From contig CALQFM020000017.1 in NCBI GenBank assembly GCA_943329845.2, positions 1-59,814 of the forward strand: 59,814 nucleotides of DNA. Direction: 5' to 3'. The DNA is from Candidatus Kuenenia stuttgartensis (GTDB taxonomy: Bacteria > Pseudomonadota > Alphaproteobacteria > SMXS01). The stretch's first letter is position 1, and each line of letters opens with the position of its first letter. Position numbers and translations under genes: made by a program. Below, in pieces: positions 6,245 to 17,681 of the stretch. Below the pieces are notes generated by a model. It ran no database searches and was not told where the DNA came from. It saw nothing but the letters and a program-made list of their open reading frames with translations.

Positions 6245-7624
6245 CTACCGGCTCAGGTATTTGTCCATGGTCTCATGGACCCGACGGATGCGGGATTCCT
6301 GATAGCGGGCGAGGGTCTCGGCGCCCTTCGCGCTGGCGAGCATGCCCTCGTGCTGCCAGGCCAGGATCTGGGTGTCCTGGTCGAGCACATTGCCCATGAA
6401 CTCGCTGACGCCGGGCACGTCCTTGTACGAGTTGGCCTCGGTGATCCGCACCACCTGAGCCGGATCGGGCTGCTCGCCGGGCTTGCACGGGCGGAACACG
6501 ATGACGTCGAGCGTGCAGCGGTTGACGTCCATGCCCAGCGGCCGGGCCTGCTGGATCTGCGGCAGGCCGGGGCCGCCATAGATGAACAGGTTCGGGAAGA
6601 TGTTGTATTTCAGCGAGTCGATGACTTCGGCGTCGGACAGGTGCGACAGGTCCAGGTCATAGGTTTCCCTGAACGTCTTGCGCATCTCGCGCGCCATGAC
6701 GATACGGGCGGTTTCGCCTTCCGGCACCATCACGCGCTTTTCGCCCGGCACGATCTCCGGATCGCCCAGCAGCGACCGGTCCAGCAGGTCCTGCTCTGTC
6801 AGGCCCAGCTTGGACGTGGGGCTGGAGACGGCCAGCGCGCACAGGTCGCGGCTGACATGGTCGCCGAAGATGTCGTGCTGCATGTTCCAGTCACCGACAA
6901 CGTGGGTCATTTCCGGATGCACCAGCGGCGTGTGATAGGCCTCCATGAATGCCTCCTGCGCGGTCTTCCAGTTGCAGCTCAGTTCCTTCTGGATGTGCAG
7001 GTACGGGTACCAGTTGGTGAAGTCCCATTTGGCGAAGTGCTCCGGCACCACTTCCAGGTAGTCGAGCAGCGGCACGGCGTTCAGGTCCATGTTGATGAAG
7101 ACGAAGCCGTTCCAGCTCTCCACCAGCGCCTCGGGCAGCCGGTTCTTCTCGTAGTCCAGGTGCGGGAACTCCCAGGCGCACGGCACCTCGTTGAGTGTGC
7201 CGTCCAGGTTCCAGGTCCAGCCGTGATAGGGGCACTGGATGGTGGCGGAATAGCCCGACGACGCCGACGGCTTCAGCTTGGTGCCGCGGTGCAGGCAGGA
7301 ATTGTGATACGCCTTCAGGCCGCCGTCCTCGGTGCGGACGATGACGATGGAATAGCGGCCGATGTCGTAGACATAGTAGTCGCCCGGCTCGCGCACATGC
7401 TCGTCGCGGCAGGCGAACTGCCACACCTTGCGCCAGATCTTCTGCATTTCCAGCTCGAAGAACTCGGGCGAGGTGTAGCGGTAGAACGGAATGTCGTTGG
7501 TGCTCTGGGGCGGGTTGGCGCGGCGCAGCAGCACCTCGGCGGGCGGCGTGCTGTCGCCGCGGATGATGTCCTCGTATGACTTGCCGGGAGTCTTGCTCTC
7601 GATCTTGCCAACTTCCACGTTCAT
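6245..7624 (-). CDS. Rieske 2Fe-2S ring-hydroxylating oxygenase, alpha subunit (2)
   Basis: 459 residues; GGGGAGA precedes ATG 7624. Rieske ligands are Cys110/His112 (NSCLHRG) and Cys131/His134 (CPYHGW). The catalytic iron motif is EAFMEAYHTPLVHPEM (His231, His236). It is a full-length alpha subunit only distantly like the other two in the window, so it is not a recent duplicate. It follows the acyl-CoA dehydrogenase gene by 105 bp on the same strand, with its own upstream motif resembling the one in front of that gene. Substrate unknown. Confidence 0.92.
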   Translation of the reverse strand: MNVEVGKIESKTPGKSYEDIIRGDSTPPAEVLLRRANPPQSTNDIPFYRYTSPEFFELEMQKIWRKVWQFACRDEHVREPGDYYVYDIGRYSIVIVRTEDGGLKAYHNSCLHRGTKLKPSASSGYSATIQCPYHGWTWNLDGTLNEVPCAWEFPHLDYEKNRLPEALVESWNGFVFINMDLNAVPLLDYLEVVPEHFAKWDFTNWYPYLHIQKELSCNWKTAQEAFMEAYHTPLVHPEMTHVVGDWNMQHDIFGDHVSRDLCALAVSSPTSKLGLTEQDLLDRSLLGDPEIVPGEKRVMVPEGETARIVMAREMRKTFRETYDLDLSHLSDAEVIDSLKYNIFPNLFIYGGPGLPQIQQARPLGMDVNRCTLDVIVFRPCKPGEQPDPAQVVRITEANSYKDVPGVSEFMGNVLDQDTQILAWQHEGMLASAKGAETLARYQESRIRRVHETMDKYLSR

Positions 7625-7675
7625 CCGTCGTCTCCCCAGACCGCCGAGCGTCGCTTGTTACAAACCGAAGCGTCA

Positions 7676-7697
7676 GTTTATACCCGAATATAGTTCT
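7676..7697 (-). promoter_or_regulatory. CGGGTATAAA-type motif upstream of Rieske 2
   Basis: On the minus strand AACTATATTCGGGTATAAAC closely matches AACTATACCGGGGTATAAAG in front of the acyl-CoA dehydrogenase gene. It lies 52-73 bp upstream of ATG 7624. It may be a shared operator or promoter core. Confidence 0.5.
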
Positions 7698-7729
7698 TGA
7701 GTCACTGCGCTGTGTAGCGCGCCCTTCAC

Positions 7730-8932
<1,203 letters not shown>

Positions 8933-8933
8933 G

Positions 8934-8955
8934 ACTTTATACCCCGGTATAGTTC
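8934..8955 (-). promoter_or_regulatory. TATACC-CC-GGTATA palindrome at the acyl-CoA dehydrogenase start
   Basis: A perfect palindrome TATACC-CC-GGTATA (8938-8951) within a 22 bp stretch shared with 7676-7697. It directly abuts the ATG. Its proximal half reads TATAAA on the gene strand and could itself be the -10 element. Confidence 0.55.
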
Positions 8956-9003
8956 AGGCCGCGGACGTTACCGCCGATCGCTCCGGCGGCGCAAGCGGAA
9001 CGC

Positions 9004-10179
9004 CTAGAGCTCGGGCGGACGCTCGTGCGGGTTGTCGCTGATGTAGTAGTCCACCCAGCGGTGGAAATACTGGTTGCCGCGTTCGTTCCGGCCGAACACC
9101 ACGTTGTCGAACGGCAGCGCGCTCAGGCTCTTCTGGATGCGCTCGCCCAGCACGTAGTCCTCGCCATAGGTGACGTCGTAGAGGAACTGGGCCGTCGCCA
9201 GCAGCGACGCCTCTTCCTCGGCGTCCTTAGGCGGGCGCGGATGGACGTAGTAGAGGATGGTGCGGTTCCTGTCGGGCGTCGGTCCCGGGATGATCTGGGC
9301 GATCTGACCGAGCCCTAGGCCGAGATACATGGAGATGTTAGGGAACAGGGTGCGCACGAAGGTGAAGCCCTGCTCCTCGAACTTGTGCAACTCGTCGCGC
9401 TTCGCCTCGTCCATCACCCCAATATTGGTGGTGCCGTAGGCAACCCGCATGTGCGGCCCGAAGGCGTGGAACTCCATCAAATTGTTCAAGGTCACCTTCA
9501 GGATGGTTTCCTTGTGCAGGGTCGAGAAGTGGTAGCCCTCCAGGTAGCCGTCGAAGGCGATCTTCCAGTTGGCGCCCGTCATCTCCTTGGAGGTGAGGAA
9601 GTGCCAGTTCTCGAAGCCGTGCGGCGCCACGTCGTCAATCATGCCGCCCAGCCAGTCGTCCAGGTCCAGTTCGATGCCCGGCTTGAGGATGGCGAAGATC
9701 ATGCCGGAGCGCTCGTCGCACGACAGCTCGGTCAGGCCGTAATCGTTCTTGTCGATCTGGCCGAACTTGTGCGCCTCGGAGACGGCGAACAGCGAGCCGT
9801 CGTTGCGGAACGTCCAGCCGTGATACGGGCACACGAACCGGTTGGCGTGGCCCAGGCCGTCCACGGCGATGGGCGCGCCGCGGTGACGGCAGGCGTTGAT
9901 GAAGGCGCGCGGTTTGCCGTCCTTGCCGCGGGTGATCAGCAGCGGGATGCCGACCATCTCGCAGGCCTTGTAGTCGCCCGGCTTCGGCATTTCGCAGGTC
10001 AGCGCCACCATGACTGGCAGGTGCTTGAAGATCACCTCCACCTCGCGCGCCCAGCGCTGCGGGTCGCTGTAGGAACTGACCGGCACCTCCATGATATCGT
10101 CGGCCTGGTCGGTGGTGTCGTTATGGTGATGCGCGACGATGCGCTCGGCGATCGCGTTGTATTCTTCCGCGCGGTCCAT
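9004..10179 (-). CDS. Rieske 2Fe-2S ring-hydroxylating oxygenase, alpha subunit (3)
   Basis: 391 residues from ATG 10179 (GGGGAA upstream); the longer frame to 10284 runs into a repeat. Rieske ligands are Cys97/His99 (NACRHRG) and Cys117/His120 (CPYHGW); the iron site is DGYLEGYHFSTLHKET (His217, His222). Shorter than the other two alphas. A CTACCG-N6-CGGTAG palindrome lies 36-53 bp upstream. It is 71 bp upstream of the acyl-CoA dehydrogenase start on the same strand. Substrate unknown. Confidence 0.9.
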   Translation of the reverse strand: MDRAEEYNAIAERIVAHHHNDTTDQADDIMEVPVSSYSDPQRWAREVEVIFKHLPVMVALTCEMPKPGDYKACEMVGIPLLITRGKDGKPRAFINACRHRGAPIAVDGLGHANRFVCPYHGWTFRNDGSLFAVSEAHKFGQIDKNDYGLTELSCDERSGMIFAILKPGIELDLDDWLGGMIDDVAPHGFENWHFLTSKEMTGANWKIAFDGYLEGYHFSTLHKETILKVTLNNLMEFHAFGPHMRVAYGTTNIGVMDEAKRDELHKFEEQGFTFVRTLFPNISMYLGLGLGQIAQIIPGPTPDRNRTILYYVHPRPPKDAEEEASLLATAQFLYDVTYGEDYVLGERIQKSLSALPFDNVVFGRNERGNQYFHRWVDYYISDNPHERPPEL

Positions 10180-10214
10180 CGTGTTCCCCGTATGGCATGC
10201 GGCCAGCGGGCATT

Positions 10215-10232
10215 CTACCGGATCGGCGGTAG
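10215..10232 (-). promoter_or_regulatory. Palindrome upstream of Rieske 3
   Basis: CTACCG (10215-10220) and CGGTAG (10227-10232) are perfect inverted arms around 6 bases. The position, 36-53 bp before the ATG, suits an operator or a leader hairpin. No regulator gene is nearby. Confidence 0.35.
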
Positions 10233-10252
10233 CGCCGCCATCGCGGCGACCC

Positions 10253-10355
10253 GTCATCCGGCGCTTCGCGCCACCTTCTCCCACAAGGGGAGAAGGGGTC
10301 GATATGGCTCTGCCGGAGCCCCTCTCCCCATGAGGGAGAGGGTTAGGGTGAGGGG
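10253..10355. repeat. Intergenic palindromic repeat, copy A
   Basis: Begins GTCATCCGGCGCTTCGCGCC, contains CCTTCTCCC...GGGGAGAAGG and CCCCTCTCCCC...GGGAGAGGG hairpins, and ends TTAGGGTGAGGGG. The same architecture recurs at 13125-13245, 20278-20387 and 29402-29495, always between genes. REP/BIME-like; may also act as an mRNA 3' structure for the AtuA-like gene. Confidence 0.85.
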
Positions 10356-10371
10356 TAGCTCTCCGCCGCTC

Positions 10372-12186
10372 CTACGCCGCCAGCTTGATGCCCTTGGCGA
10401 GCGCCACCGGTATCGGCACCGGAATCTCCAGCAGCTGCTGGGCCTTGCCCTTGGCGAGTTGGTCGACCCGCAGGGTCGCCATGCCGCCGCCGCCCAGCGC
10501 TTCGTGGAGCAGGAAGTTGATCGCGTGCATGGCGGGGACGTCGAAGCGTTCGACCCTCGGATTGGCGGCGCCGCGGAACTCGTGGGCGAACCACTCCATC
10601 ACGACTTCCTCGGTCAGCGCGGCGCGGATATAGGGCATGAACTCCGGCTTGCGGGCGATGACCGCGACGTTGAACTTGTCGCCCTTGTCGCCGGACCGGC
10701 CCCAGGCAATGTCCACCAGCCGCACGCGGACGGCATCCTTGTCCAACGGCGGCGCGTCGGCGACGGCCGGACGCCGGATAGCGGCCGGGTCGAAGCCGCC
10801 GCTGGTGGTGAGGGTGACGGACTCGGTCTTGCCGCCGATGTCGACGGATGCGCGCACACGCTCCTTCGGCAGGGCAAACGAGAACAGCCGCACCACCTTG
10901 TTCACGTCCGGACGACCGCCGTGCCAACCGGTGTTGCCGACCATCATCGAGGTCATGGGTGCGGTCAGTTCGCGGCTGAACAGGGCGCAGGCGTGCTTGT
11001 TCTCATGCTCGACGGAGATCTTCGAGACCACCTCGCGCGTATCGCGGGCGCGCGAGTGGGCGCCGTAGGAGCTTTCCGCGCCGAGCGATTCGACGTTGGT
11101 TGCCCGGAACGGACCCATGTTGCGGTCGCGCAGCATCTCGTCGAGGCGCTCCAACAGCGCTGCGGCCTGGCGCTCGGCCTTGGCCACGGCGTTCATGCCC
11201 AGCACCGGCAGGATGCCAACCGAGCGGTAGCCGTCCTCGAAGGTGGTGCAGACCTTAAACGTACCGGTCGGCGCCGAGCCTTTCGCACCCCACACGCGAA
11301 CGCGGTCCTCACCCACCTGCTCGATCTTCACCTCGGTCCAGTCGCAGGCCACGTCGGGCAGCAGATAGGCCTGCGGGTCGCCGACCTCGTAGAGCGTCTG
11401 TTCGGAAACTGTGCCGATGTTAACCATGCCGCCGGTGCCCGGCGCCTTGGTCACCACGCAGCTGCCATCGGCGAAACACTCGGCGATGGGATAGCCGATA
11501 TGGGCCCAGTCCTCGACCTGATCCCAGTCGGTGCAGATGCCGCCTGTCGACTGCGCGCCGCACTCGAGCAGATGGCCGGTAAGGCTACCTGCCGACATCA
11601 TGTCGTAGTCGGTATCGGCCCAGCCGAACTCGTGCATCAGCGGGCCGAGCACGAGCGCCGAATCGACCACGCGGCCCGTGATCACCACGTCGGCGCCGCG
11701 CGCGAGCGCCTCGGCGATGGGCCGTCCGCCCAGATAGGCGTTGGCGCTGGCGATGCGCGACGGGTCCGGGAACGCCTCGCCCGAATACATCTCGGTGATG
11801 CCGGAGGCGGCCAGGTCCGAGATCTGGTCCAGAATGTTGTCGCCCTCGACCACCGCGATCTTCAGCGACACGCCGGCTTCCGCGGCGATCTGTTCCATGC
11901 GGGTGCGGCAGGCACGCGGGTTCACGCCGCCCGCGTTGGTGACGATCTTGATGCCGCGGCGGGCGATCTCGCGGACATTGTCCTTCCACACCCACTCGGT
12001 GAAATCGTGGGCATAGCCGCCCTCCGGGTTTCGCGCGTGCGCCTTGGCCAGCACCGACATGGTCAGCTCGGCCAGATAGTCGAGCATGAGATAGTCGACG
12101 TTTCCGCCCTTGATCAGCTGGGGCGCGGCCACCGAGCTGTCGCCCAGGAAGCCGCCGGCCGATCCGATCCTAACCGTCTTGCTCAT
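10372..12186 (-). CDS. AtuA-like protein (DUF1446, acyclic terpene utilisation family)
   Basis: 604 residues. ATG 12186 is chosen because GGGAG lies 6 bases upstream; ATG 12192 would touch it. The start VRIGSAGGFLGDSSVAAPQL, then YLMLDYLAELTMSVLA, KIVTNAGGVNPRACR and ADVVITGRVVDSALVLGPL follow the DUF1446/AtuA domain. The last 110 residues (VRLVDIAWGRSGDKGDKFNVAVIARKPEF) form the AtuA C-terminal domain. AtuA acts in citronellol/geraniol breakdown in Pseudomonas, but its reaction is unclear and many homologues occur outside terpene pathways. It begins the catabolic block on the minus strand, divergent from the ThuA-like gene. Confidence 0.88.
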   Translation of the reverse strand: MSKTVRIGSAGGFLGDSSVAAPQLIKGGNVDYLMLDYLAELTMSVLAKAHARNPEGGYAHDFTEWVWKDNVREIARRGIKIVTNAGGVNPRACRTRMEQIAAEAGVSLKIAVVEGDNILDQISDLAASGITEMYSGEAFPDPSRIASANAYLGGRPIAEALARGADVVITGRVVDSALVLGPLMHEFGWADTDYDMMSAGSLTGHLLECGAQSTGGICTDWDQVEDWAHIGYPIAECFADGSCVVTKAPGTGGMVNIGTVSEQTLYEVGDPQAYLLPDVACDWTEVKIEQVGEDRVRVWGAKGSAPTGTFKVCTTFEDGYRSVGILPVLGMNAVAKAERQAAALLERLDEMLRDRNMGPFRATNVESLGAESSYGAHSRARDTREVVSKISVEHENKHACALFSRELTAPMTSMMVGNTGWHGGRPDVNKVVRLFSFALPKERVRASVDIGGKTESVTLTTSGGFDPAAIRRPAVADAPPLDKDAVRVRLVDIAWGRSGDKGDKFNVAVIARKPEFMPYIRAALTEEVVMEWFAHEFRGAANPRVERFDVPAMHAINFLLHEALGGGGMATLRVDQLAKGKAQQLLEIPVPIPVALAKGIKLAA

Positions 12187-12291
12187 CGTCATCTCCCGCT
12201 CGTCAACCGCGCTGCATATGATAATCTGCGCCCGCGCTGGTTTCACCGTCCGCTTATATACCCGGCGCAGGGAAAACAGGGGAAGTAAACA

Positions 12292-13110
12292 ATGACGCTG
12301 AATGTTCTGCTGGTCACCAAGGGCCACCCGTTCGACTACAACGGTTTTTACGCGATCTTCGACGAGAACAAGGAACTCAACACCACGGTGGTCGAGCAGC
12401 CGGCGGCGCAGATCATCCTTCGTCCGGAATACGTCAAGGATTACGACGCGGTGGTGTTCTACGACATGTGGGGCACCGAGCACGACGGTTCGCGCGCGTT
12501 CAAGGAGCCGCCGGCCCACTATATCGACACCATCAACAAGCTGCTCGACAGCGGCAAGGGCCTCGTTCTGCTCAACCACGCGCTCGTGCAGTGGCCGGGC
12601 TGGTCGACCTGGCGCGATATCTCGGGCACCTCGTTCATGCTGGAAGAGGGCGAGCTCTACGGCGAGAAGGTGCCCGGGTCGGGCTATCGCGGCGGCGGCG
12701 GCGAGCCGCACCGGAACGGCACCCATTTCCTGTCGGTGGTCGACCCGTCGCACCCGGTGACGAAGAACCTGGGCAAGGGCTTCACGGTGACCGACGAGAT
12801 CTACATCAAGACCCCGGGCTTCGAGAAGAACCCGGACATCCTGCCGCTGCTGCGCAGCGACTACGATTTCTCGCCGGCGAACTTCAACCCGCCGCCGCTC
12901 GCGCCCAAGGAGCAGCAGCAGAACTGGAACCACCCGCACGGCTCCAACCTGATCGCCTGGGCCAAGCGCAGCGGTAACAGCCCGGTGGTGTGCAGCGAGG
13001 CCGGCGACGGTCCGGCGGCCTATTCGAATCCGGCGTTCCGCCAGTTCCTGGCCGACGCCATAAAATGGGTCGCGTCGGACGAGGGCAAGGCCTGGGCGCG
13101 GAAGAAGTAG
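12292..13110 (+). CDS. ThuA-like domain protein
   Basis: 272 residues; GGGGAAG precedes ATG 12292. The sequence LNVLLVTKGHPFDYNGFYAIFDE, then YDAVVFYDMWG, LDSGKGLVLLNHALVQWPGW and TDEIY is a ThuA (trehalose utilisation, class I glutamine amidotransferase-like) fold. The family handles carbohydrate-derived compounds but its chemistry is poorly known. Divergent from the AtuA-like gene with a 105 bp shared promoter region that contains CCGGGTATATAA on the minus strand. Confidence 0.85.
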   Translation: MTLNVLLVTKGHPFDYNGFYAIFDENKELNTTVVEQPAAQIILRPEYVKDYDAVVFYDMWGTEHDGSRAFKEPPAHYIDTINKLLDSGKGLVLLNHALVQWPGWSTWRDISGTSFMLEEGELYGEKVPGSGYRGGGGEPHRNGTHFLSVVDPSHPVTKNLGKGFTVTDEIYIKTPGFEKNPDILPLLRSDYDFSPANFNPPPLAPKEQQQNWNHPHGSNLIAWAKRSGNSPVVCSEAGDGPAAYSNPAFRQFLADAIKWVASDEGKAWARKK

Positions 13111-13124
13111 GAACCGCTTCGCGG

Positions 13125-13245
13125 TCACCCTCATCCGGCGCTACGCCACCTTCTCCCCGGCGGGGAGAAGGGCTCGATACGGCACTGGCGGAGTCCCCTC
13201 TCCCGTCCTCGGGAGAGGGTGGCCGCGTAGCGGCCGGGTGAGGGA
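13125..13245. repeat. Intergenic palindromic repeat, copy B
   Basis: Same family as copy A: CCTCATCCGGCGCTACGCC, CCTTCTCCCCGGCGGGGAGAAGG, then CCCCTCTCCC...GGGAGAGGG. This copy carries an insertion (GGCCGCGTAGCGGCC, itself a palindrome) before the terminal GGGTGAGGGA. It lies between two convergent genes and could terminate both. Confidence 0.85.
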
Positions 13246-13247
13246 CC

Positions 13248-13424
13248 TTAGCTGTTGTCCTCGACCGGTGCGCCGGGGCCGTTCTTCTTGAAGGAATCGA
13301 TGGCGTTCTGGGCGGCGGCCTTGGACGAGTATCCCTCGGTGGAGAACATGACCTCCGAGTTGAACTTGAACTTCACGCGGTATTCGCCGGCCTTGTCCTT
13401 GGTGATCTCGAACTTGTGCGCCAT
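13248..13424 (-). CDS. DUF1508 (YegP-like) small protein
   Basis: 58 residues, MAHKFEITKDKAGEYRVKFK, then FSTEGYSSKAAAQNAIDSFKKN. This is a single DUF1508 repeat (FEI-x-KD-x2-GEYR, SEGY-x-SKA-x2-N-I). E. coli YegP carries two such repeats. Function unknown. The stop lies directly beside repeat copy B. Confidence 0.85.
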   Translation of the reverse strand: MAHKFEITKDKAGEYRVKFKFNSEVMFSTEGYSSKAAAQNAIDSFKKNGPGAPVEDNS

Positions 13425-13475
13425 CGGAATTGCTCCATAGGTTGCCGAGGGAGCATCATTCTACCACTCGGATTG

Positions 13476-13907
13476 TTACAGCCCATTCACCAGATCGAGA
13501 GTGCGTGGATCAGGCACTCCACCATAGAAGGCATCGAGCGCCGCGTCGAACAGCGCGGCGTCGGGCTCGTCCGCCGCCTCGCGGAACAGGGTGAGGCACG
13601 AGCGGAACTTCATGTCGTCGGGCGAGCCGAGGACGTCCATCACGGGTCGCCCCGCCTGCAGCAGCATCAGCCGGACGCCCTCGCGCAGCCGCGGACCCAG
13701 CACCGGATCGGCCAGGTAGCGGCGGGCGTGGTCCAGGTCCCTGATGGCGTAACGCTGCGCCCGGTGGCTGAGGCCCAGGCCGGCGATCTGCGGGAACACG
13801 AACCACATCCAGTGGGTGCGCTTGTGGCCGGCCTCTAGCTCGGCCGCCACCTGCGGCCAGACGAAGTTCTGCGCCTCGATGAAATGGGCAAGGTCGGAAG
13901 AGGTCAT
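13476..13907 (-). CDS. DUF1810 family protein
   Basis: 143 residues. LAHFIEAQNFVWPQVAAELEAGHKRTHWMWFVFPQIAGLG is the DUF1810 hallmark (F-x2-AQ, HWMW-x-FPQ). A calpastatin-like annotation exists for the family, but no biochemical role is established. Full length. Confidence 0.9.
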   Translation of the reverse strand: MTSSDLAHFIEAQNFVWPQVAAELEAGHKRTHWMWFVFPQIAGLGLSHRAQRYAIRDLDHARRYLADPVLGPRLREGVRLMLLQAGRPVMDVLGSPDDMKFRSCLTLFREAADEPDAALFDAALDAFYGGVPDPRTLDLVNGL

Positions 13908-13967
13908 GGGTTCAATTTAGGCCGTCACGATGGCGAACGAAGCGCCTTGATGGAGGTTAAATCATAT

Positions 13968-14041
13968 CCGTGTCCCTGAGCCTGTCGAATGGCCTTGCAC
14001 GAAGGGCTGGGCAAGGCCATTCGACAGGCTCAGGGACACGG
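13968..14041. repeat. Perfect 31-bp inverted repeat
   Basis: Arms 13968-13998 and 14011-14041 are exact reverse complements over 31 bp around a 12-base loop. The arm contains GTCCCTGAGCCTGTCGAA, a sequence I recall as a recurring dispersed repeat in several proteobacteria. It is placed between the leuA stop and the DUF1810 start. No T-tract follows, so it is more likely a mobile repeat unit than a simple terminator. Confidence 0.9.
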
Positions 14042-14100
14042 TGAAACTACAGCGTTGCACTACGCTTGAATCGCGCGCTTTGCCGCAATGACGGAAAAAC

Positions 14101-16257
<2,157 letters not shown>

Positions 16258-16719
16258 ATGACGTCCGAGGAAATGGCCCAGCACGTCGCCGCCATCTGCC
16301 GGGACGAAGGTATCAGGGTGCTGTCCCACTCGCGCGGCGGCCGCGCCTCCAAGACCCACAAGGTCATCGCCATCAGGCCGGTGAAGAGCGCCATCACCTA
16401 CGCGGTGGCGCTGCACGAGCTTGGCCATGTGCTCGGTCCGTGGCAGTCTCAGCCCCGGCTCTACGCCGAGGCGGGCGCGTGGAAATGGGCCAGGGAGGTG
16501 GCCGGCATCTGGACGCCGTCCATGGAGGACAAGATGTCCCGCTCGCTGCACTCCTACGTGCTGTGGGCCGAACGCCGCGCCCCCAGGATCAAACTGCCCG
16601 AGGACGACCACGAATTCTGGATGCTGCTGGGCGTCCCGCCCGAGCCGAGGAAGCGCAAGGCGCCCGCCAAGCGGAAAGTTCGCCGGATCAGCGTGCTGCG
16701 GATGATTTTTGGGCGGTAG
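16258..16719 (+). CDS. Small protein with HELGH zinc-protease-like motif
   Basis: 153 residues. YAVALHELGHVLG contains HExxH (His53, Glu54, His57), the zinc site of gluzincin and ImmA/IrrE-like peptidases. The C-terminal third is Arg/Lys-rich (PRKRKAPAKRKVRR). There is no signal peptide. No family name recognised; similar small HELGH proteins occur in phages and prophages. No strong ribosome site. Convergent with the GH19 gene across a perfect palindrome. Confidence 0.6.
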   Translation: MTSEEMAQHVAAICRDEGIRVLSHSRGGRASKTHKVIAIRPVKSAITYAVALHELGHVLGPWQSQPRLYAEAGAWKWAREVAGIWTPSMEDKMSRSLHSYVLWAERRAPRIKLPEDDHEFWMLLGVPPEPRKRKAPAKRKVRRISVLRMIFGR

Positions 16720-16734
16720 CGCTTTTAAACACCG

Positions 16735-16764
16735 TCTTCATTCCCGCGCGCGCGGGAATGAAGA
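16735..16764. terminator. Perfect 30-bp palindrome between convergent genes
   Basis: TCTTCATTCCCGCGC and its exact complement meet without a loop. It sits 15 bp past the stop of the HELGH gene and 13 bp past the stop of the GH19 gene. A shared terminator or REP-type unit; no T-tract on either side. Confidence 0.55.
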
Positions 16765-16777
16765 TTGAGGTTAGCGC

Positions 16778-17602
16778 TTACCCCAGCCCCAGCGCCCTGA
16801 TCAGGGCGTCATCCACGACACCCGGCGGCAGGCCCTGGTCCAGCCTGAACCGGGTGATGGCAGCCCTTGTATTGCGGCCGATGTCGCCGTCGGCGGCGCC
16901 CACTTCTGCATAGCCGAGTTGGCGCAGCCGCACCTGGATGGCGATCACATCCGGCGCGTCGGGCTGCTCGTCCAGCGGGACCGGTGCGCCCAAGGTGCGG
17001 CGCACCTTGTTCAGCCAGGCTTCGCGGTCTTCCTGGCCGTTCAGGCCGCCATTGATGCGGCGGGTGACGTTGCCGAAATTGCCGGTGTCGCAGATGTCGT
17101 TGAGGCCCTTCCAGCGCCAGAAGCCGCACGCCACGACCAGGGCGTACTCCGCCGCGAACGCCAGGTCGGGCGAGCCTTCGAGGTCGAGGCCGGTGCGCTG
17201 GCCCACCTCATAGTAGCCGTCGCGGCCGGTGACCTGGATATAGCCGCGGCCCCGGTAGCGCCAGCCATCGCCCGAGGCGCTGCCCCGGTTGCCCATGCGC
17301 TCGCCATAGACGGTGTTGGCGAGCAGCTCCGGGTTGCCGGCGCAGCGGCCGGCCGCGCCCAGGTCCGGGAAGCGACTGGGCCAGACCTCGCACAGCCGCT
17401 GGGCGCGGTAGTTGAGGTTTTCCTGCATGATGGTGAGCCCGCCGGATTCGTGGCCGATCTGCGCCAGGAAGAAGTGCAGCCGCGTCGGCGTGTCGCTGAT
17501 GCCGAAACGGCCCAGAACCTCGTCGGCCTGCGCGGCGAACGCCGCCAGGTGCTCGGCCGGTGCGCGCGGATAGAGCGCACGGATGGTGTCGATTGACAGC
17601 AT
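16778..17602 (-). CDS. Glycoside hydrolase family 19 protein with peptidoglycan-binding domain
   Basis: 274 residues from ATG 17602 (GGAGGGG upstream). The N-terminal domain (FLAQIGHESGG, likely catalytic Glu52; then YRGRGYIQVTGRDGY and FWRWKGLNDICD) is GH19 chitinase/lysozyme-like. The C-terminal 60 residues (IQVRLRQLGY, IGRNTRAAITRFRLDQGL) form a PG_binding_1 domain, which points to peptidoglycan rather than chitin. No signal peptide, as in phage endolysins that rely on a holin. May be a domesticated phage lysin. Confidence 0.9.
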   Translation of the reverse strand: MLSIDTIRALYPRAPAEHLAAFAAQADEVLGRFGISDTPTRLHFFLAQIGHESGGLTIMQENLNYRAQRLCEVWPSRFPDLGAAGRCAGNPELLANTVYGERMGNRGSASGDGWRYRGRGYIQVTGRDGYYEVGQRTGLDLEGSPDLAFAAEYALVVACGFWRWKGLNDICDTGNFGNVTRRINGGLNGQEDREAWLNKVRRTLGAPVPLDEQPDAPDVIAIQVRLRQLGYAEVGAADGDIGRNTRAAITRFRLDQGLPPGVVDDALIRALGLG

Positions 17603-17681
17603 GATCCCCTCCAAGTCCCCCAGGCGCCCATGTAACGGGAGCCATTTTACCTGAAGCCGGGGCGCGAGTCCCCGGCGCGAA

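Noticed and set aside
9385-12288. 967-codon plus-strand open frame
   Set aside because: Runs through the antisense of Rieske 3, a repeat and the AtuA-like gene; no domain visible and it crosses an intergenic repeat.
10372-13134. 920-codon frame containing the AtuA-like protein
   Set aside because: The first 316 codons are antisense of the ThuA-like gene; the real start with a ribosome site is at 12186.
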